NCBI GenBank assembly: GCA_963693315.1
Contig: OY856186.1
Location: forward strand, 384,374,215 to 384,438,214
DNA: 64,000 bases
Source of the DNA: Diogma glabrata
Taxonomy: Eukaryota > Arthropoda > Insecta > Diptera > Cylindrotomidae
Reading direction: 5' to 3'
The notes below the pieces were generated by a model, which saw only the letters and a program-made list of their open reading frames with translations, was not told where the DNA came from and searched no databases. How positions within the stretch are numbered: position 1 is the first letter of the stretch; each line of letters starts with the position of its first letter. The position numbers were made by a program, and so were the translations under genes. Shown piece by piece: positions 35,460 through 47,371 of the stretch.

Positions 35460-36330
35460 AGGTTAAAAAAAAATTGTCAGCATCACACCAAGAACATCTA
35501 GGCATCATAAGCACTGTGAAACGAACGAACCAAATATTTTACCGAAAAAGTCTTGAAAAATATGCTATCGACTATGTCGAAAATTGTATGTCAACAGACA
35601 CAGTGTCAAAATAATAAGGAACCAATTCACCTTAAACAGGTGCCTGAACACCCGTTTCAAATCGTTGGTTCAGACGTTTTCGCCTATGATTCGGAAGATT
35701 ACATTTTAATTGTTGACAGCTATTCAGGATTTTTCGACGTTGAAAAGTTCAAAAAACACCGAATGAAATAATTCAGGTCCTGAAAAATATATTTTCTATA
35801 CATAGGTCGTCCGAGCTTCTAGAAAGTGATAATAGTCCACAATATGCGTCTAGAGAATTCAAAAGATTTTGTAAAAGTTTGAATATCGTGTACAAAACTT
35901 CTAGTCTACGATTTCTGAACGGGCAGTACAAGACTGTCCAAACGGGCAGTACAAACGGCAAAAAATATACTAAAAAATGCACAAAAGATAATACAAATTT
36001 TTATCTGGTATTACAAAACTTCAGGAATACACCACGTGATAACAACTTAGAATCTTCATTAAAAAATCTTTGTTGCATACAGAAAAGTTATGCAGATAGA
36101 GATTCCACTCTAGCCAAAGAACTGCAGACAAATGATGAAGTTCGTATGTAAACGGGTCATACGGCAAGGATGAATAGTGTCGTTATCAAAAAATTAGAAG
36201 ATCATAGGGCAGTTATAATACAAACTGATGATGCTAGACTTTATAGAAGAAGTTATCATCATGTTCATTCAACAAAGCTAATATTAAAGTTAAAAAAGAA
36301 GCGCAAACACAGTATTTCGATTTCCATAAT
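35460..36330 (+). pseudogene. pol: Ty3/gypsy pol: integrase
   Basis: Broken frames encode the zinc-binding region (ASHQEHLGIISTVKRT ... DYVENCMSTD, near 35480-35595). The DDE core follows: QIVGSDVFAYDSEDYILIVD around 35665-35720 (first D), SSELLESDNSPQYASREFKRF around 35810-35870 (second D and the E of REF), then a C-terminal region to about 36150 and beyond (KKLEDHRAVIIQTDDA). Stops occur near 35620, 35770 and 36150. Placement after RNase H on the same strand identifies it as the same element as the gag at 18086. Confidence 0.85.
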
Positions 36331-36349
36331 TTTGACTAAACTAGCATAA

Positions 36350-36455
36350 CTAGTGGTACCCAGAATCAATTGTGAAAGCTGTGCCCAGGATCGATTGTGT
36401 AACAGCCGTGCTGAGGATCGATTGTGTGGAAGCTGTGCCAAGGATTGATTGACTG
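36350..36455. repeat. Short tandem array, unit about 32 bp
   Basis: Four imperfect units with AAGCTGTGCCCAGGATCGAT / TGTGTAACAGCCGTGCTGAG. It lies just 3' of the gypsy pol and may belong to its 3' region. The rest to 36885 shows no gene. Confidence 0.7.
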
Positions 36456-36885
36456 AGAATCTTCATAATTTGCTAGCAGCATAGCTTAAGGTTCAGTCTT
36501 CTCTGTTGTATTGTGACTTGGTCAAGTATGGAGGAAGTAATACACACCGAAACACAAAACTCAAAAAACGCCAACACAGAGCCAAACAGTAAAACCTGCG
36601 GACAGTAAAACCTGTGATAGTAGCCTAAATTGTATGCAAAAAGTCACCGTTAGAATTCGAAGCACACAATCTGAATGAATTTGGGTGATAATCAAAGGTT
36701 TCATCCGAATAAGATCGCATTAGGTTATGCTAGTGGATGTCAAAATATCTTAGACTTAAAAGGACGATGAAATAAGATTGGAAACCTCTTGCAAATCCTT
36801 TTCGATGAAGATAGCGCGAATGTGGAGAGAGTTCTCGAGAGAAAACTGTGGTAAATATTGAACACAATATAAACTGGATCAATAC

Positions 36886-39800
36886 TGTAATGAAACGCTG
36901 CTTAGTTGTACAACAACGAAGTGGCATAGCAGGCCGCGTACCTAACGAGGTTGTTTTAAGTACCCCAAGATAGCCGTAGTCTGTGGGGACGAAAAAGAAA
37001 TCCTGCTGTTCCAGCACAAATAAACAAAATGTACGCGTCATTCGATATTCTAACGGATCAATAGGTAGACAAGTGAACGAAATTGGACTCTGGCGACCCC
37101 CATATACGAATAAACCGCGATCACCCCGTCAACCCCGCATTCACTCACACATTTACACGTTCTCGCACTTCATCCACTCATTCATAAACACACACACCCA
37201 CACCTATACCCACTCACACATTCATTCTGATGCAGCTTTAGGCTTTTCAAAATAAGGACATACAATAAATCTCGGTTAATCAGAATTAACTTCAAACTTA
37301 AAATATTCTTTTAATAATTCAACAATATTCCTATTATTTCTTTTGGTGTTATTTTTCTATTTTTTTTGTTGTTTGTTGCTTTCGTCACCGGCTAAATTTC
37401 AATTATTGATAACATTTGTACGTACAATATCTTGAAATTTCATTAATCGGATGAGTTGTAGGTTCAATTAGATTTTGCAAAAAAATATATAATTGCAAAA
37501 GAAACAAAAGCATAATTCATTATTTTACCAGCACCTACAAATTGATATGTTTTTCTCCAATGGTTTAATATAATTGTTAGATGAATCATAGAATCAAATT
37601 GCATTAAATATTTTAATATCCGTGTTAAATGTACGGCCGCTTCATGCCTAGACACTGCTTGTATCTTAAAAAAAATTATTACAAACATTACAGCTAACTT
37701 GACCTTTAAACTTAGTAGACCTTTTGTCGAGTTTTTAAGGTTAAATTAATTAACGAATTTATCAAATTATCAAAATCCAATTCTGAAACCAACAAACCAT
37801 TACGTGACGATATTAAAATCTGTGTCGCACTTTATTTAGAATACACTTCTATAAGTTTGCGTTCCAAAGCAATATACTATTGTTACGATTACAGAAAAAT
37901 CTAGACGATTACAGAAAAATCTAGACGATTACGGTCACTTCCAGGAAAATCAAATCAACAAAATACTACATCAAATTAATGAAATGAATAGTGTTGTTGT
38001 TGTTGTACATATTCTTAGAATTAAGGTCTACATACAACAAATGATTTTATGAATCTAATCAACGTAACGTAAAATAATCGAATATTCTAATATTTTATCA
38101 TGGTTTCTAAAAAGTGACCGCGAAAGTTCTAGAGATAAAGCAGAATGCATATAAAGAAATTACCTCTGTTAGTTTTTAGTTAGTTTTATTTTAAACCTGC
38201 GATAGTGAAGCTACAATTATAAAAGTGATCTTTAAATTAGTTCTTGTGTAAAGTCATAAGTGTAATAAAGTTATAAGTGTTATTGAGTAGAAATATTTTG
38301 TGTATTATTTTGAACGTGGTGTACTGGAAATTTCTACAATAAACCGTTGGAGTTTCTGAAGCTGTTGAAAGAATATTCTAGTTAGGAATATTGTTTGCTG
38401 TGTTGTTTTCCTATTGTTGTGAAACAATTAAGAAGTTGAATACTTAATAAAACCTGGTTTTTGTGCTTACTAATCAGTGATCGAACTCAGAAGAGACTGG
38501 GAATTACGTTTATCGAATTGTGAGTTAGGTCAATTCGAAGTAAGGTTGGGAAAACGTAACAATATGATATTTGCAAATCCAAACAGCATTTAACAACAAG
38601 CCCAGATGTTAAGATTAATATAGACGCGGGAGCGTCTTCTTGTCTTCATAATTCTTGTTGGCATGTTTACAATTAAATTTGGACAGACCCACACGCGTGC
38701 AACACACATACTCGCTCCAACGTACACACATCCATAATCATTTATACGTAAAAATAAAAAAAATATTACATGTGACTTACCTCATGTTTAGTCCAGACCC
38801 CGCTCTATTAACAATTCAATTACTCGCGCATCCCCGTCCAGGTCATTGATCGTAATGTCAGCAATTCGGATGTCGTTAGTGTTAGAGATTTGTGACCATA
38901 AACAAATGGGTTGATGATATCCGTATCGGTAGGTGTTACTGCAAAGGTATATAGATACTCCGCAGGCAAGGAGTAATTGTAGCTGTCGGGCGATGGCTAG
39001 CACCGAGATCAGCCAACTATCAATAATAGACTTGAAGATCAATTAAATATTCAGTTGGTTGGTTTATTATTCTATTGTTTTTCTTGTTTGATATCACAGA
39101 AATTTTAAGTAAAATTGAATTGTATTGACTAACTGATACTTACAAAATTAACTGGTATCACAGAAATTGTATGTACAAATAAATAGATATTTTCGACACT
39201 GAATGATATCACAGAAATTTTAGGTACAATTAAATTGTATTAATTAACAGTTATTTACAGCACTAAATGGTTAACACCGTAATTTGACATGAGAGTGAAA
39301 TGAGGTTTTTCGATTATTTAATAATTATTTTGTTTTTTTGAACATAAATTTATTAACCCAGTAATGCAATAGTAATCTAAATAGGATTCCTCACTTTTTC
39401 ATTCCCACTTCACATATTTAGTGCACCATAAAATAACTATTAGTTTTTTTGTTGATTCCAATTTAACACACGCGTCAAAAAATGAACAGATGTCATCTGC
39501 TAGACAGTTAATCGAAATAAGACATTTTGGTTGTATAAACAACACAAACATATAAACTTGTACTAAATTTCAACTCATAAATTAAACTAAATAAAAAATT
39601 GGAACTAATTGAACTAGTTAATGGTAAATTTAGTCTAATTAAAATTTCACTACTTAAATTAATTGAAAAAAAACGTGAATTCAAAATAATTCCGTAATTC
39701 TTTTGATATTCACGAGAGGTTGACAAGAAATAAGAGAGTGAGGCCATCTGGCGCCAACATTTATAGAAAAAAGAATGGTAGCATTATCTGGTAGCTTGTT

Positions 39801-40138
39801 GGAAAACTCACTAAAGAGTCTGCACAATTATTTTATGAGAAATTTAAACAGAAATTATAGCGATTGACGATTACAAATTGAATATAAGAAATTATATAGG
39901 GAAACAGCGCGATTCCGATTTAATGAGATTGCACAACTGTTTTATGATAACTTTAAACAGAAATTATTGCGATAGACAATTACGAGTAAGAAATTATGTT
40001 TAAAAAAAACGACAAAAACTACAGAAGTTTTTGTTAATGTGAACTCAACACGTGTGGAAAAGCAGGGCGAGTCCCAATAACGAAGATTGAACAGCAGCCT
40101 TATAATATTTGCGAAGATCAAATATTAGCTTCGTTACA
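36886..40138 (-). mobile_element. Large-LTR family, copy L4, with a nested solo LTR
   Basis: Minus strand: starts TGTAACGAAGCTAAT at 40138 and ends CATTACA at 36886. Flanks are ATAC (36882-36885) and ATAG (40139-40142), a 4-bp duplication with one mismatch. Its start matches L3 and its end matches L1 and L2 (GCATAGCAGGCCGCGTACC, CAGCACAAATA, CTCTGGCGACCCCCATA). (rc) GGTAAG and CATGAGGTAAGT-type sequence lies near 38780. A different retrotransposon's solo LTR (37881-38561) interrupts it. Net length about 2.6 kb. Confidence 0.65.
37881..38561 (+). mobile_element. Solo LTR (681 bp), gypsy-type, nested in L4
   Basis: Ends TGTTACG...CGTAACA form a perfect 7-bp inverted pair. Promoter-like TATAAAG is at 38150-38156 and AATAAA at 38264-38269. 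A 20-bp direct repeat (ACGATTACAGAAAAATCTAG, twice) begins at 37886. Flanks CTAT and ATAT are an imperfect 4-bp duplication. The structure fits the LTR of an ordinary insect Ty3/gypsy element. No internal sequence remains. Confidence 0.75.
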
Positions 40139-40310
40139 ATAGGGAAACAATTTGGACTAACAATATTAACTGAATCGTGGCTAAAAGAGTTGTATCGTCT
40201 GTATTGAACTTACAGCTTCTTTGAACCAAACGATCTTGAAGCCAAATTAAAGTAACTGTGAAGCGATGAAGTGACAAATTTTTAATCACTTCACCGCAAA
40301 AATATCTAAG

Positions 40311-40606
40311 GCTGCTTTCTAAACGACGACTTATTTGATACTTATTTGCTACCATATTGAAAATGTCAAAAAAACCATTCAATACAATAATGTCTTTAAT
40401 TATGTCAGATGATATCTGATTTATAAAATCGTTTGATCAATTTAGTGACAAATATTAACTAAGTAACATAAAAAGTATATAAGACATATCAGATTAGATT
40501 TTTATGGAAAAAGAGATACAAAATAAGTAACCTCGCCTGCATAATTATTCGAATAAGTTTAGAATAAGTTACATTCCATAAATAAGTCGTCGTTTGGAAA
40601 GCACCC
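40311..40606. mobile_element. PIF/Harbinger-like MITE, 296 bp
   Basis: TIRs GGCTGCTTTCTAAACGACGA and (rc) GGGTGCTTTCCAAACGACGA extend about 29 bp. The direct repeat TAA flanks at 40308-40310 and 40607-40609. A 3-bp TWA target and GGG...TTTCC ends are typical of Tourist/PIF-Harbinger MITEs. No coding sequence. Confidence 0.8.
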
Positions 40607-40822
40607 TAATTGAGTGAAGTTTTAAAACTATAAAAATAACACTGACTTTTTATTTGGCAATAAAATGAAATCGTTTCTTTTGTTATTAGTGACATTATGT
40701 CAAAAAACACCACAATGTCAATGCGATTTGATTTTTAAAATTGCATTTCTTAATTAAATACAGATAAATTTTTCAAATTTAATTTCTAAAATATTTATTT
40801 ATGTATATTTAAATTTGTATAA

Positions 40823-41555
40823 ATTACTTCGGTCTGAAAGACCTAAGTATTACATTCATGAGCCAAAAGTGATATTCTTGCCCCCACTTTTTTTGGCATT
40901 TTTCGACGTTTTAGGACCTACTGATTCTAAAAAAGCAAAAAAAAAAATGTTTGTCTGTGTGCCGGCCGTCCGTCCGGCCGTCATTACCTACACTGCAGGG
41001 AAAACCGCTGGAGGGATTTCAAAAATTTTTTTTTCTAAAATAGGTATTCACAAGATACAGGTCCGAAAGGACGCTGTGTTCGATAACTGTACCGGAAGTG
41101 TGTCAAAAAAATCATTATGTGTGTCAAAAATAGCAAATTTTTTATATTTTTGGCTTAAAAAACGTTCATTATAAGTGATTACGAGAAGGAACATTAAATT
41201 TGGAGAAACCTTGATGGTCGGGATTGGTATGTGAGATCAAAAACTAGATTATCGTATTATAAATTTGTCAAAAAAATGTTTTCAAGTGTGTCAAAAGAAA
41301 GATTTTTATTTATTTTCTTACCTAATTTTTTGGAATAAAAATAAAATTAATTGTTTATTTGAAATGAAGTTTTATTATTATTATTGAGAATTATGGCATT
41401 ATAAGTTTGTCAAAAAAATGTTGTCAAGTGTGTCAAAAGAAAGATTTTTATTTATTTTTCTACCTAATTTTTTGGAAAAAAAATAAAATTAATTGTTGAT
41501 TTGAAAATTTAACTTGATATCTCAGAGCTGTGAGATTTCAGCCCCACCATATTTT
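40823..41555 (+). mobile_element. Hairpin-ended repeat family, copy B (733 bp)
   Basis: Starts ATTACTTCGGTCTGAAAGACC and ends (about 41520) ATCTCAGAGCTGTGAGATTT then CAGCCCCACCATATTTT. It contains the GC-rich block with CCGGCCGTCCGTCCGGCCG, the conserved ATGGTCGGGATTGGTATGTG, and two units of the AAGTTTGTCAAAAAAATGTT array. The first end folds: ACTT(C)GGTCT pairs with AGACC(T)AAGT around a GAA loop. No coding frame; the frame 40815-41174 is element sequence. Confidence 0.8.
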
Positions 41556-41944
41556 ACGTTTAAATTGTATTAAAAGTTTGATAGTTCGGGGCTTGTTATT
41601 AGATTTTTTGTGACGAAGGATATTCACAAACACACCGCTCTCCTAATATTTTCTTTTATTAAGTCCCTTCGTCCCAAGTTGCCCAATTCCAGAAATAAAA
41701 CAAATAATTAATATTGATGTTGCATTACATTACACCCATTCTCAAAGCTAGTTTCCATATTTCGGTTTTGCTAATCCGCAAAAACTCATTTAAATAAATT
41801 AAAATGTTCCCACATTTCAGCTGTTTTTCAATTTCGTAAAAATATGGGTCTCAACTTCAGTTTAGACAAATGCCCTAAATCAAAATTTTCTCGTTTAACT
41901 CGTTTTTGCAATGTATGGAAAAACCTATTTCAACTTATTCTCAA

Positions 41945-43748
41945 ATTACTTCGGTCTGAAAGACCTTAGTATTACATTCATGAGCTCAAAGTGAAATTCT
42001 TACCCCCACTTTTTTGGCATTTCTCGACGTTTTACCTCCTGATTCTAAAAAAGCAAAAAAAAAAAAAAAAAATATGTCTGTCTGCCGGCCGGCCGTCACA
42101 ACCGACGAAATCTAGAAAACCGCTAGACTAATTTGAAAAATTTTTTTTTCTAAAAATAGGTTTACTTAATAGGAAGAGCCGAAAGGACGATGTGTTCGAT
42201 AACTGTACCGGAAGTGTGTCAAAAAATCGAAAAGGTGTCAAAACAAGGAAATTTGCATATTTTTTGCTTAAATAACGTTCATTTTAAGTGATTACGAGTA
42301 GAAACATTGAATTTGGAGAAATCTTGATGGTCGGGATTGGTATGTGAGACCAAAATCTAGATTATTGCATTATAAGTTTGTCAAAAAAATGTTGTCAAGG
42401 TGTCAAAAGAAATATTTTTATTTATTTTTGACCCAATTTTTGGGAAAAAATAAATTGTTTGTTTGAAATGAATTATTATTATTTTTTATTATTATTATTG
42501 AGAATTATGGCATTATAAGTTTGTCAAAAAAATGTTGTCAAGTGTGTCAAAAGATTTTTATTTAGTTTTTTACCCAATTTTTTGGAAAAAAATAAAATTG
42601 TTTCTTTGAAATGAAATTTTATTATTATTATTGAGAATTATGGCATTATAAGTTGGTCAAAAAATGTTGTCAAGTATGTCAAAAGAAAGGTTTTTATTTA
42701 TTTTTTACCCAATTTTTTTACAAAAAAATAAAATTAATGGTTTGTGACATGATATTTTATTATTATTATAGAGAATTATGGCATTATAAGTTTGTCAAAA
42801 AATAATGTAAAGTGTGTCAAAAAATGATTTCATTTATTTTTTTAGCCAATTTTTTGGAAAAAAAATGTAGCTGTTTTTATGACGTAAATGTAATTTAAAA
42901 TGAAATTGGACATGGAAATTTTTGAATTTGTTATAGTTTTTGAAATATTTTTGGAATTTTGAAAAAGTTTGTATTATTGATTTTGTAATAATTTTTGCAA
43001 TATTTTTAGAATTTCGGAAAAAGTTTGTATATTTGATTTTGTAAGAATTTTTGGAATATTTTTAGAATTTTGGAAAAAGTTTGAATTTTTAAGAATTTTT
43101 GAAATATTATTGGAATTTAGAAAAAATTTAAATATTTGATATTAGTCTAATTTTTGGATTATTTTTGGAATTTTGAACAAGTTTGGTTTTATTTATTTTA
43201 ACAATATTTTTGGAATTTTGATTATAATTTTCCGGCAACGTATTGATGTTTCGAGTTAGTTTTGTAATAAATTTTTAAACAGAGATAATTTTTGATATTA
43301 TTATAATTTTTGGAATTTTGAAAAAATTTTCAATTTTTGATTTTGTAATAACTTTTGCAATATATTTAGAATTTTGGAAAATGTTTGAATTTTTAAGAAT
43401 TTTTGAAATATTATTGGAATTTAGAAAAAATTTAAATATTTGATATTAGTCTAATTTTTGGAATATTTTGAAAAAGTTTGGTTTTATTTAATTTAACAAT
43501 ATTTTTGGAATTTTGATTATAATTTTCCGGCAACGTATTGATGTTTCGAGTTAGTTTTGTAATAAATTTTTAAACAGAGATAAAAATACTAGTACTTTAA
43601 CAAAGAGTTATGTTTGATATACATCGCTGCCCAAAACTAAAAACCATGTCCTCATAAAAGTTTTTTGCCGAAAACTATATAAAAATCCTTAACCCAGACC
43701 GAAGTCTTGATATCTCAGAGCTGTGAGATTCCAGCCCCTCCATATTTT
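41945..43748 (+). mobile_element. Hairpin-ended repeat family, copy C (1.8 kb)
   Basis: Same start (TTACTTCGGTCTGAAAGACC at 41946) and same end (GATATCTCAGAGCTGTGAGA then CAGCCCCTCCATATTTTT) as copy B, in the same orientation. It is longer because its internal arrays are expanded: four to five units of the GACAAACTT/GTGTCAAAAGAAAG array (42330-42870) and many units of TTTTTGGAATTTTGAAAAAG type (about 42900-43560). It includes a duplicated block with TTTTCCGGCAACGTATTGAT at about 43230 and 43527. Confidence 0.8.
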
Positions 43749-44235
43749 TCTAATTGTTTCTTTCTTTTCGACTGAAATTCAGTCATTTTTAAATATAATA
43801 GGTTTCTTTGTTTCAATTGTGAGAAAATTTATTTTTCGGCAAACGACTGTAAAGTTTAACTTTACTGCCGCTAGGGAGTTAGCAAAAGTTTTACTTTTTA
43901 GCTTGACAGCAAAAGTAACGTCTAGCGACAGCACAAGTAACGCCATTTTTATTTTATATTACGGAGGCTGTAAAGTAGCATTTGTTATTTGTTAGTTTGT
44001 TATTTTTTCAAATATATTGTATCACCATGACAACAAAATATAAGTTGATTCTCATATTATGAAATTTTGAAAGGCTGCTTTGATAAAAAAATTTTATCCA
44101 TACAAATTTAAATGTTTTTTCTCTTTTTTGGAAGTAATTATGTTATGACGATACAAATTATTCATATTTATAAAAAGTTTGATGTATTAATTTCATATTT
44201 ATAAAAAATTTAAACGTTTGCCGAAAAAATAGTGT
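43749..44235. other. Non-coding AT-rich sequence
   Basis: The frame 43723-43995 has no recognisable motif and overlaps the end of copy C. Nothing else is supported. Confidence 0.4.
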
Positions 44236-44353
44236 ATTTAATTCGGAGCTAAAGTGACTTCTTGTGTTTCGTCTACAATTGTCGGCCTCTCTGCGGTCGG
44301 CCGTCAAACTATAGACTCAACACAAAAAGTATCACTTTAGCTCCTAATTAAAT
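44236..44353. mobile_element. Small palindromic MITE with TTAA target
   Basis: TIRs TTCGGAGCTAAAGTGA and (rc) TTAGGAGCTAAAGTGA, about 30 bp including TTGTGTT, with TTAA at both outer borders. The centre has GTCGGCC/GGTCGGCC. TTAA targets are used by piggyBac and Kolobok elements. No coding capacity. Confidence 0.6.
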
Positions 44354-44359
44354 AATGAA

Positions 44360-46080
44360 CTTTTTCAAACAATTAGTTTTGTAGTTTTTTGTTAACTTTA
44401 TATTTTTGGTTTTTTTTTTGAGCGGATCAAATGAAACCGAGGTTTTGAGTTAGGTTGGAGAATGGTTGGTCGGGACTCGAAAAGTGGCATTCGACTCGGA
44501 CAGTCGTGGTCGTGGTTTGGGTTGTGTTCTTTTGGTTTTGTACTAGTTCTTGTTTTTTTTCGGTTCGTATCTTTTAGATTTTTTTTTTGTTGAGTAATTT
44601 GTGCCGTAAATTTATTGATCATTTACTTGATAATATAAAAAAATCAAATTGAATTGTGAATTAGTGATTATTTAAAGAAAATATTAAGATTTGATTACAT
44701 TGAAAAATAAACCAACAAACAGTGGGCAATTAGTGGCGTAAATGTATTTATAATTTACTTAATAATATAAGAATCAAATTGAACTGTGAACTATTGATTA
44801 TTTAAAGAAAATATTAAGGTTTGATTACATTTAAAAATAAAATTGAAAACTACATAGTTTTGGGAAAATAATTCTTTGTATGAACTTCCTCAACGAAACT
44901 GGTAATTAAGGGTGGAATCTCCACCTTGGAATCGTGTGACACTGAGTCTCTGTTTGGGAAAGTAAGTTTCAGGAAAATTGGTACGTAAATTGTATGTTAA
45001 GTTGATTATTTTTTCTTGGTTTGAATTAAACTAGAGTTAGTCATGGCAAATAGTGGTTTATCTTTTTTGTGTTAAACGATGCACGACATCAATGTATTTG
45101 GTTCGGTCGACTACGCTACCTGATATTTCTGGGTAAACGCCATGATGGTGAGATTGTGGGCATAATGTAGATAAGTGGCGAATTATTTTTAGAGAGAGAA
45201 CATGGTTTGAAGAAACAGCAAGGTAAGTTGGGATGGTAGTCTAATTTAAATCGGGTATATGTTGTAGTAACCGCTCTCTTCTAAGATTACCTGACTTCTG
45301 ATTCAATCCCACGACAGAAAAAGGCTGAGCCAAGCTGATTGAGCGGGAATCAGATGCGGTCAGGTAAACAAATCTCTAACTTTAGTAAGTGCCATCTTTT
45401 TTCCCATCTGGGGGTCTGCATGGCACTGCTGATCGTTATATTTTTAACACTCAAATCGCATGATTCTATATGCGATGCAGCAAAAATGGTAAAATGAAAA
45501 AAAATGTATGATAAAATCGAAATGAAGAAATTTTTAACACTTCACCACTTCACAATTACAGAATATGGCTCATCAAATGCTATAAAGGAATCTGAAAGAA
45601 CCAAGGTACAAAACAGTTCATTTATTTACATACTTTTTTCAACCACTATCTGTTTAATTGTTGGTGCAACAAGTGACGTATATACCTAACTTTCCAGCAA
45701 TCTCCTACTAAATTTAGAACAACAATTTTCGTGTATGCTTAGTTATTCAACAATCACCTGTTTATTTTGGCGCAACGATTTTCGTTGTTGTACTAATTTT
45801 TATTTTTTTTAAACTACTAATATTATGTTGATTTTGTGATTGTGGCGCTGCTGTTTAAATGATTTAAGTTAAAATTTACATTGTTTGTAACCAAATTGTT
45901 GCATAAAAAATAAACAAGTTATTTTATTCAAGGTCAGGCTTTTTTCAGATGTTGATAAAAGTTTAGTTTTGTAGGTGTTGATGCATAATCCAAGTGGTTT
46001 AGCATTTTTCCCGAGCTGTGAGAGACCTTCCTTCCTTGAAATCGCAACGTCTACTTCTGATAAGAGTAATATCATCTACT
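44360..46080. other. Non-coding; includes LTR-family-like tandem units
   Basis: A direct duplication of about 120 bp (AATTTATTGATCATTTACTT / AATGTATTTATAATTTACTT) spans roughly 44605-44845. CAAGGTAAGTTG is at 45216, and units of CAATCACCTGTTTATTTTGG with GCGCAACGATTTTCG lie at about 45640-45800. The latter recur at 48990-49225, so mariner and other sequence may sit within a decayed large LTR. No gene is supported (frames 44398-44622 and 45504-45689 rejected). Confidence 0.4.
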
Positions 46081-47368
46081 AGGTCATTCAATAAGTCCGT
46101 AGGATGACACATAGATGGCGTTACTAGAATTTTTTCCATATGATTTTTATTTAGTACTAACCTTCAAACGATACGTGTATAAATTTGACAGCAATCTGAC
46201 TATTTATTCGTGAGTTATAGCATTTTGTGTGAAGCAAATTTTGTTTTTGAAAAAAAATGGAAAAAATTTGAATTTCGAATTTTAATAAAGCATTGCTTTT
46301 TGATGAAAAAAAATACAGTGGAAACCAAACAATGGCTTGATAAACATTATCCAAACTCTGCTCCATCGAGACAAATGGTAGAGAAGTGGATGGCTGAATT
46401 TAAATGTGGTCGTACCAGCACAAAAGATGCAGAGCGCAGTGGACACCCAAATAAGGCTGTTATTCCAGAAAACATCAAAAAAATCCACAAACTGGTTATG
46501 AACGATCGCAAATTGAAGGTGCATGAGCTAGCTGACATTATAAAGGTAGCAAATGGTAGTGTTTTTACCATTTTACACGAATATTTGGGTATGCGAAGGC
46601 TCTGTGCAAATTGGCTGCCGCGTGAACTCACAGTCGCCAAAAAACACAACGAATCGATGCTTCAGAGGAGTCTTTGGCGCTATTAAACCGCAATAAAAGG
46701 GAATTCTATCGTAGATATGTGACAATGGATGAGACATGGCTTCACAATTACACACCAGAATCCAAAAGACAGTCAGCTGAGTGGACAGCAGTCGACGAAC
46801 CGAATCCAAAGCGAGCAAAGACGCAACAGTCGGCCGGTAAGGTGATGGTGTCTGTATTTTGGGATACGAATGGAATAATATTCATCGACTATCTCCAAAA
46901 AGGAACCACTATCAACAGCGAGTATTACTGTGAACTTTTGGATCGATTGAAGGCTGAAATCGCAAAGAAACGTCCACATTTGCAAAAGAAAAAAGTGTTG
47001 TTTCACCAAGATAATGCACCGTGTCACAGATCGATGAAAACGATGACAAAATTGAATGAATTGGGCTTTGAATTGCTTACCCACCCACCATATTCTCCAG
47101 ATTTAGCCCCCAGCGACTTTTTCCTGTTTTCAGATCTCAAGAGAATGCTTGCTGGAAAGAAATTTAAGTCCAATGATGAAGTAATCGCTGAAACTGAGGC
47201 CTATTTTGACGAGAAAGAGAAATCGTACTATAAAAGTGGTATAGAAAAGTTGGAAAATCGCTATACTCGTTGTATCGCCCTCGAAGGCAACTATGTTGAA
47301 TAAAAAAATCGAGTTTTGTCAAAATGTTGTTTTTTTCTTACTTATCCTACGGACTTATTGAACGACCT
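46081..47368 (+). mobile_element. Mariner transposon, nearly complete
   Basis: TIRs AGGTCATTCAATAAGTCCGT (left) and (rc) AGGTCGTTCAATAAGTCCGT (right), extending to AGGA. A TA follows the right end; at the left it appears as TACT, so the TA duplication is altered. The element is about 1.29 kb, the usual mariner size, and carries a transposase with one frameshift. Confidence 0.92.
46255..47303 (+). pseudogene. Mariner transposase (DD34D), one frameshift
   Basis: Two overlapping frames join by a one-base shift near 46655. The first (to 46686) holds the paired helix-turn-helix DNA-binding half: RILIKHCFLMKKNTVETKQW near the start, EFKCGRTSTKDAERSGHP (GRPR-like linker), NGSVFTILHEYLGMRRL and NWLPRELT. 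The second holds the catalytic domain: TMDETWLHNYTPESKRQSAEW (first D), VLFHQDNAPCH (second D) and YSPDLAPSDFFLF (third D, spacing consistent with DD34D), ending ALEGNYVE. All three catalytic aspartates are present. An in-frame stop soon after the ATG at 46258 suggests further damage or a downstream start. It would cut and paste the element at TA sites; this copy is inactive. Confidence 0.9.
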
Positions 47369-47371
47369 TAC

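Noticed and set aside
45290..45370. Inverted CCTGACTTCTGATTC / GAATCAGATGCGGTCAGG pair as a MITE or RNA gene
   Set aside because: Short imperfect hairpin without target duplication, promoter boxes or other copies seen in the window.
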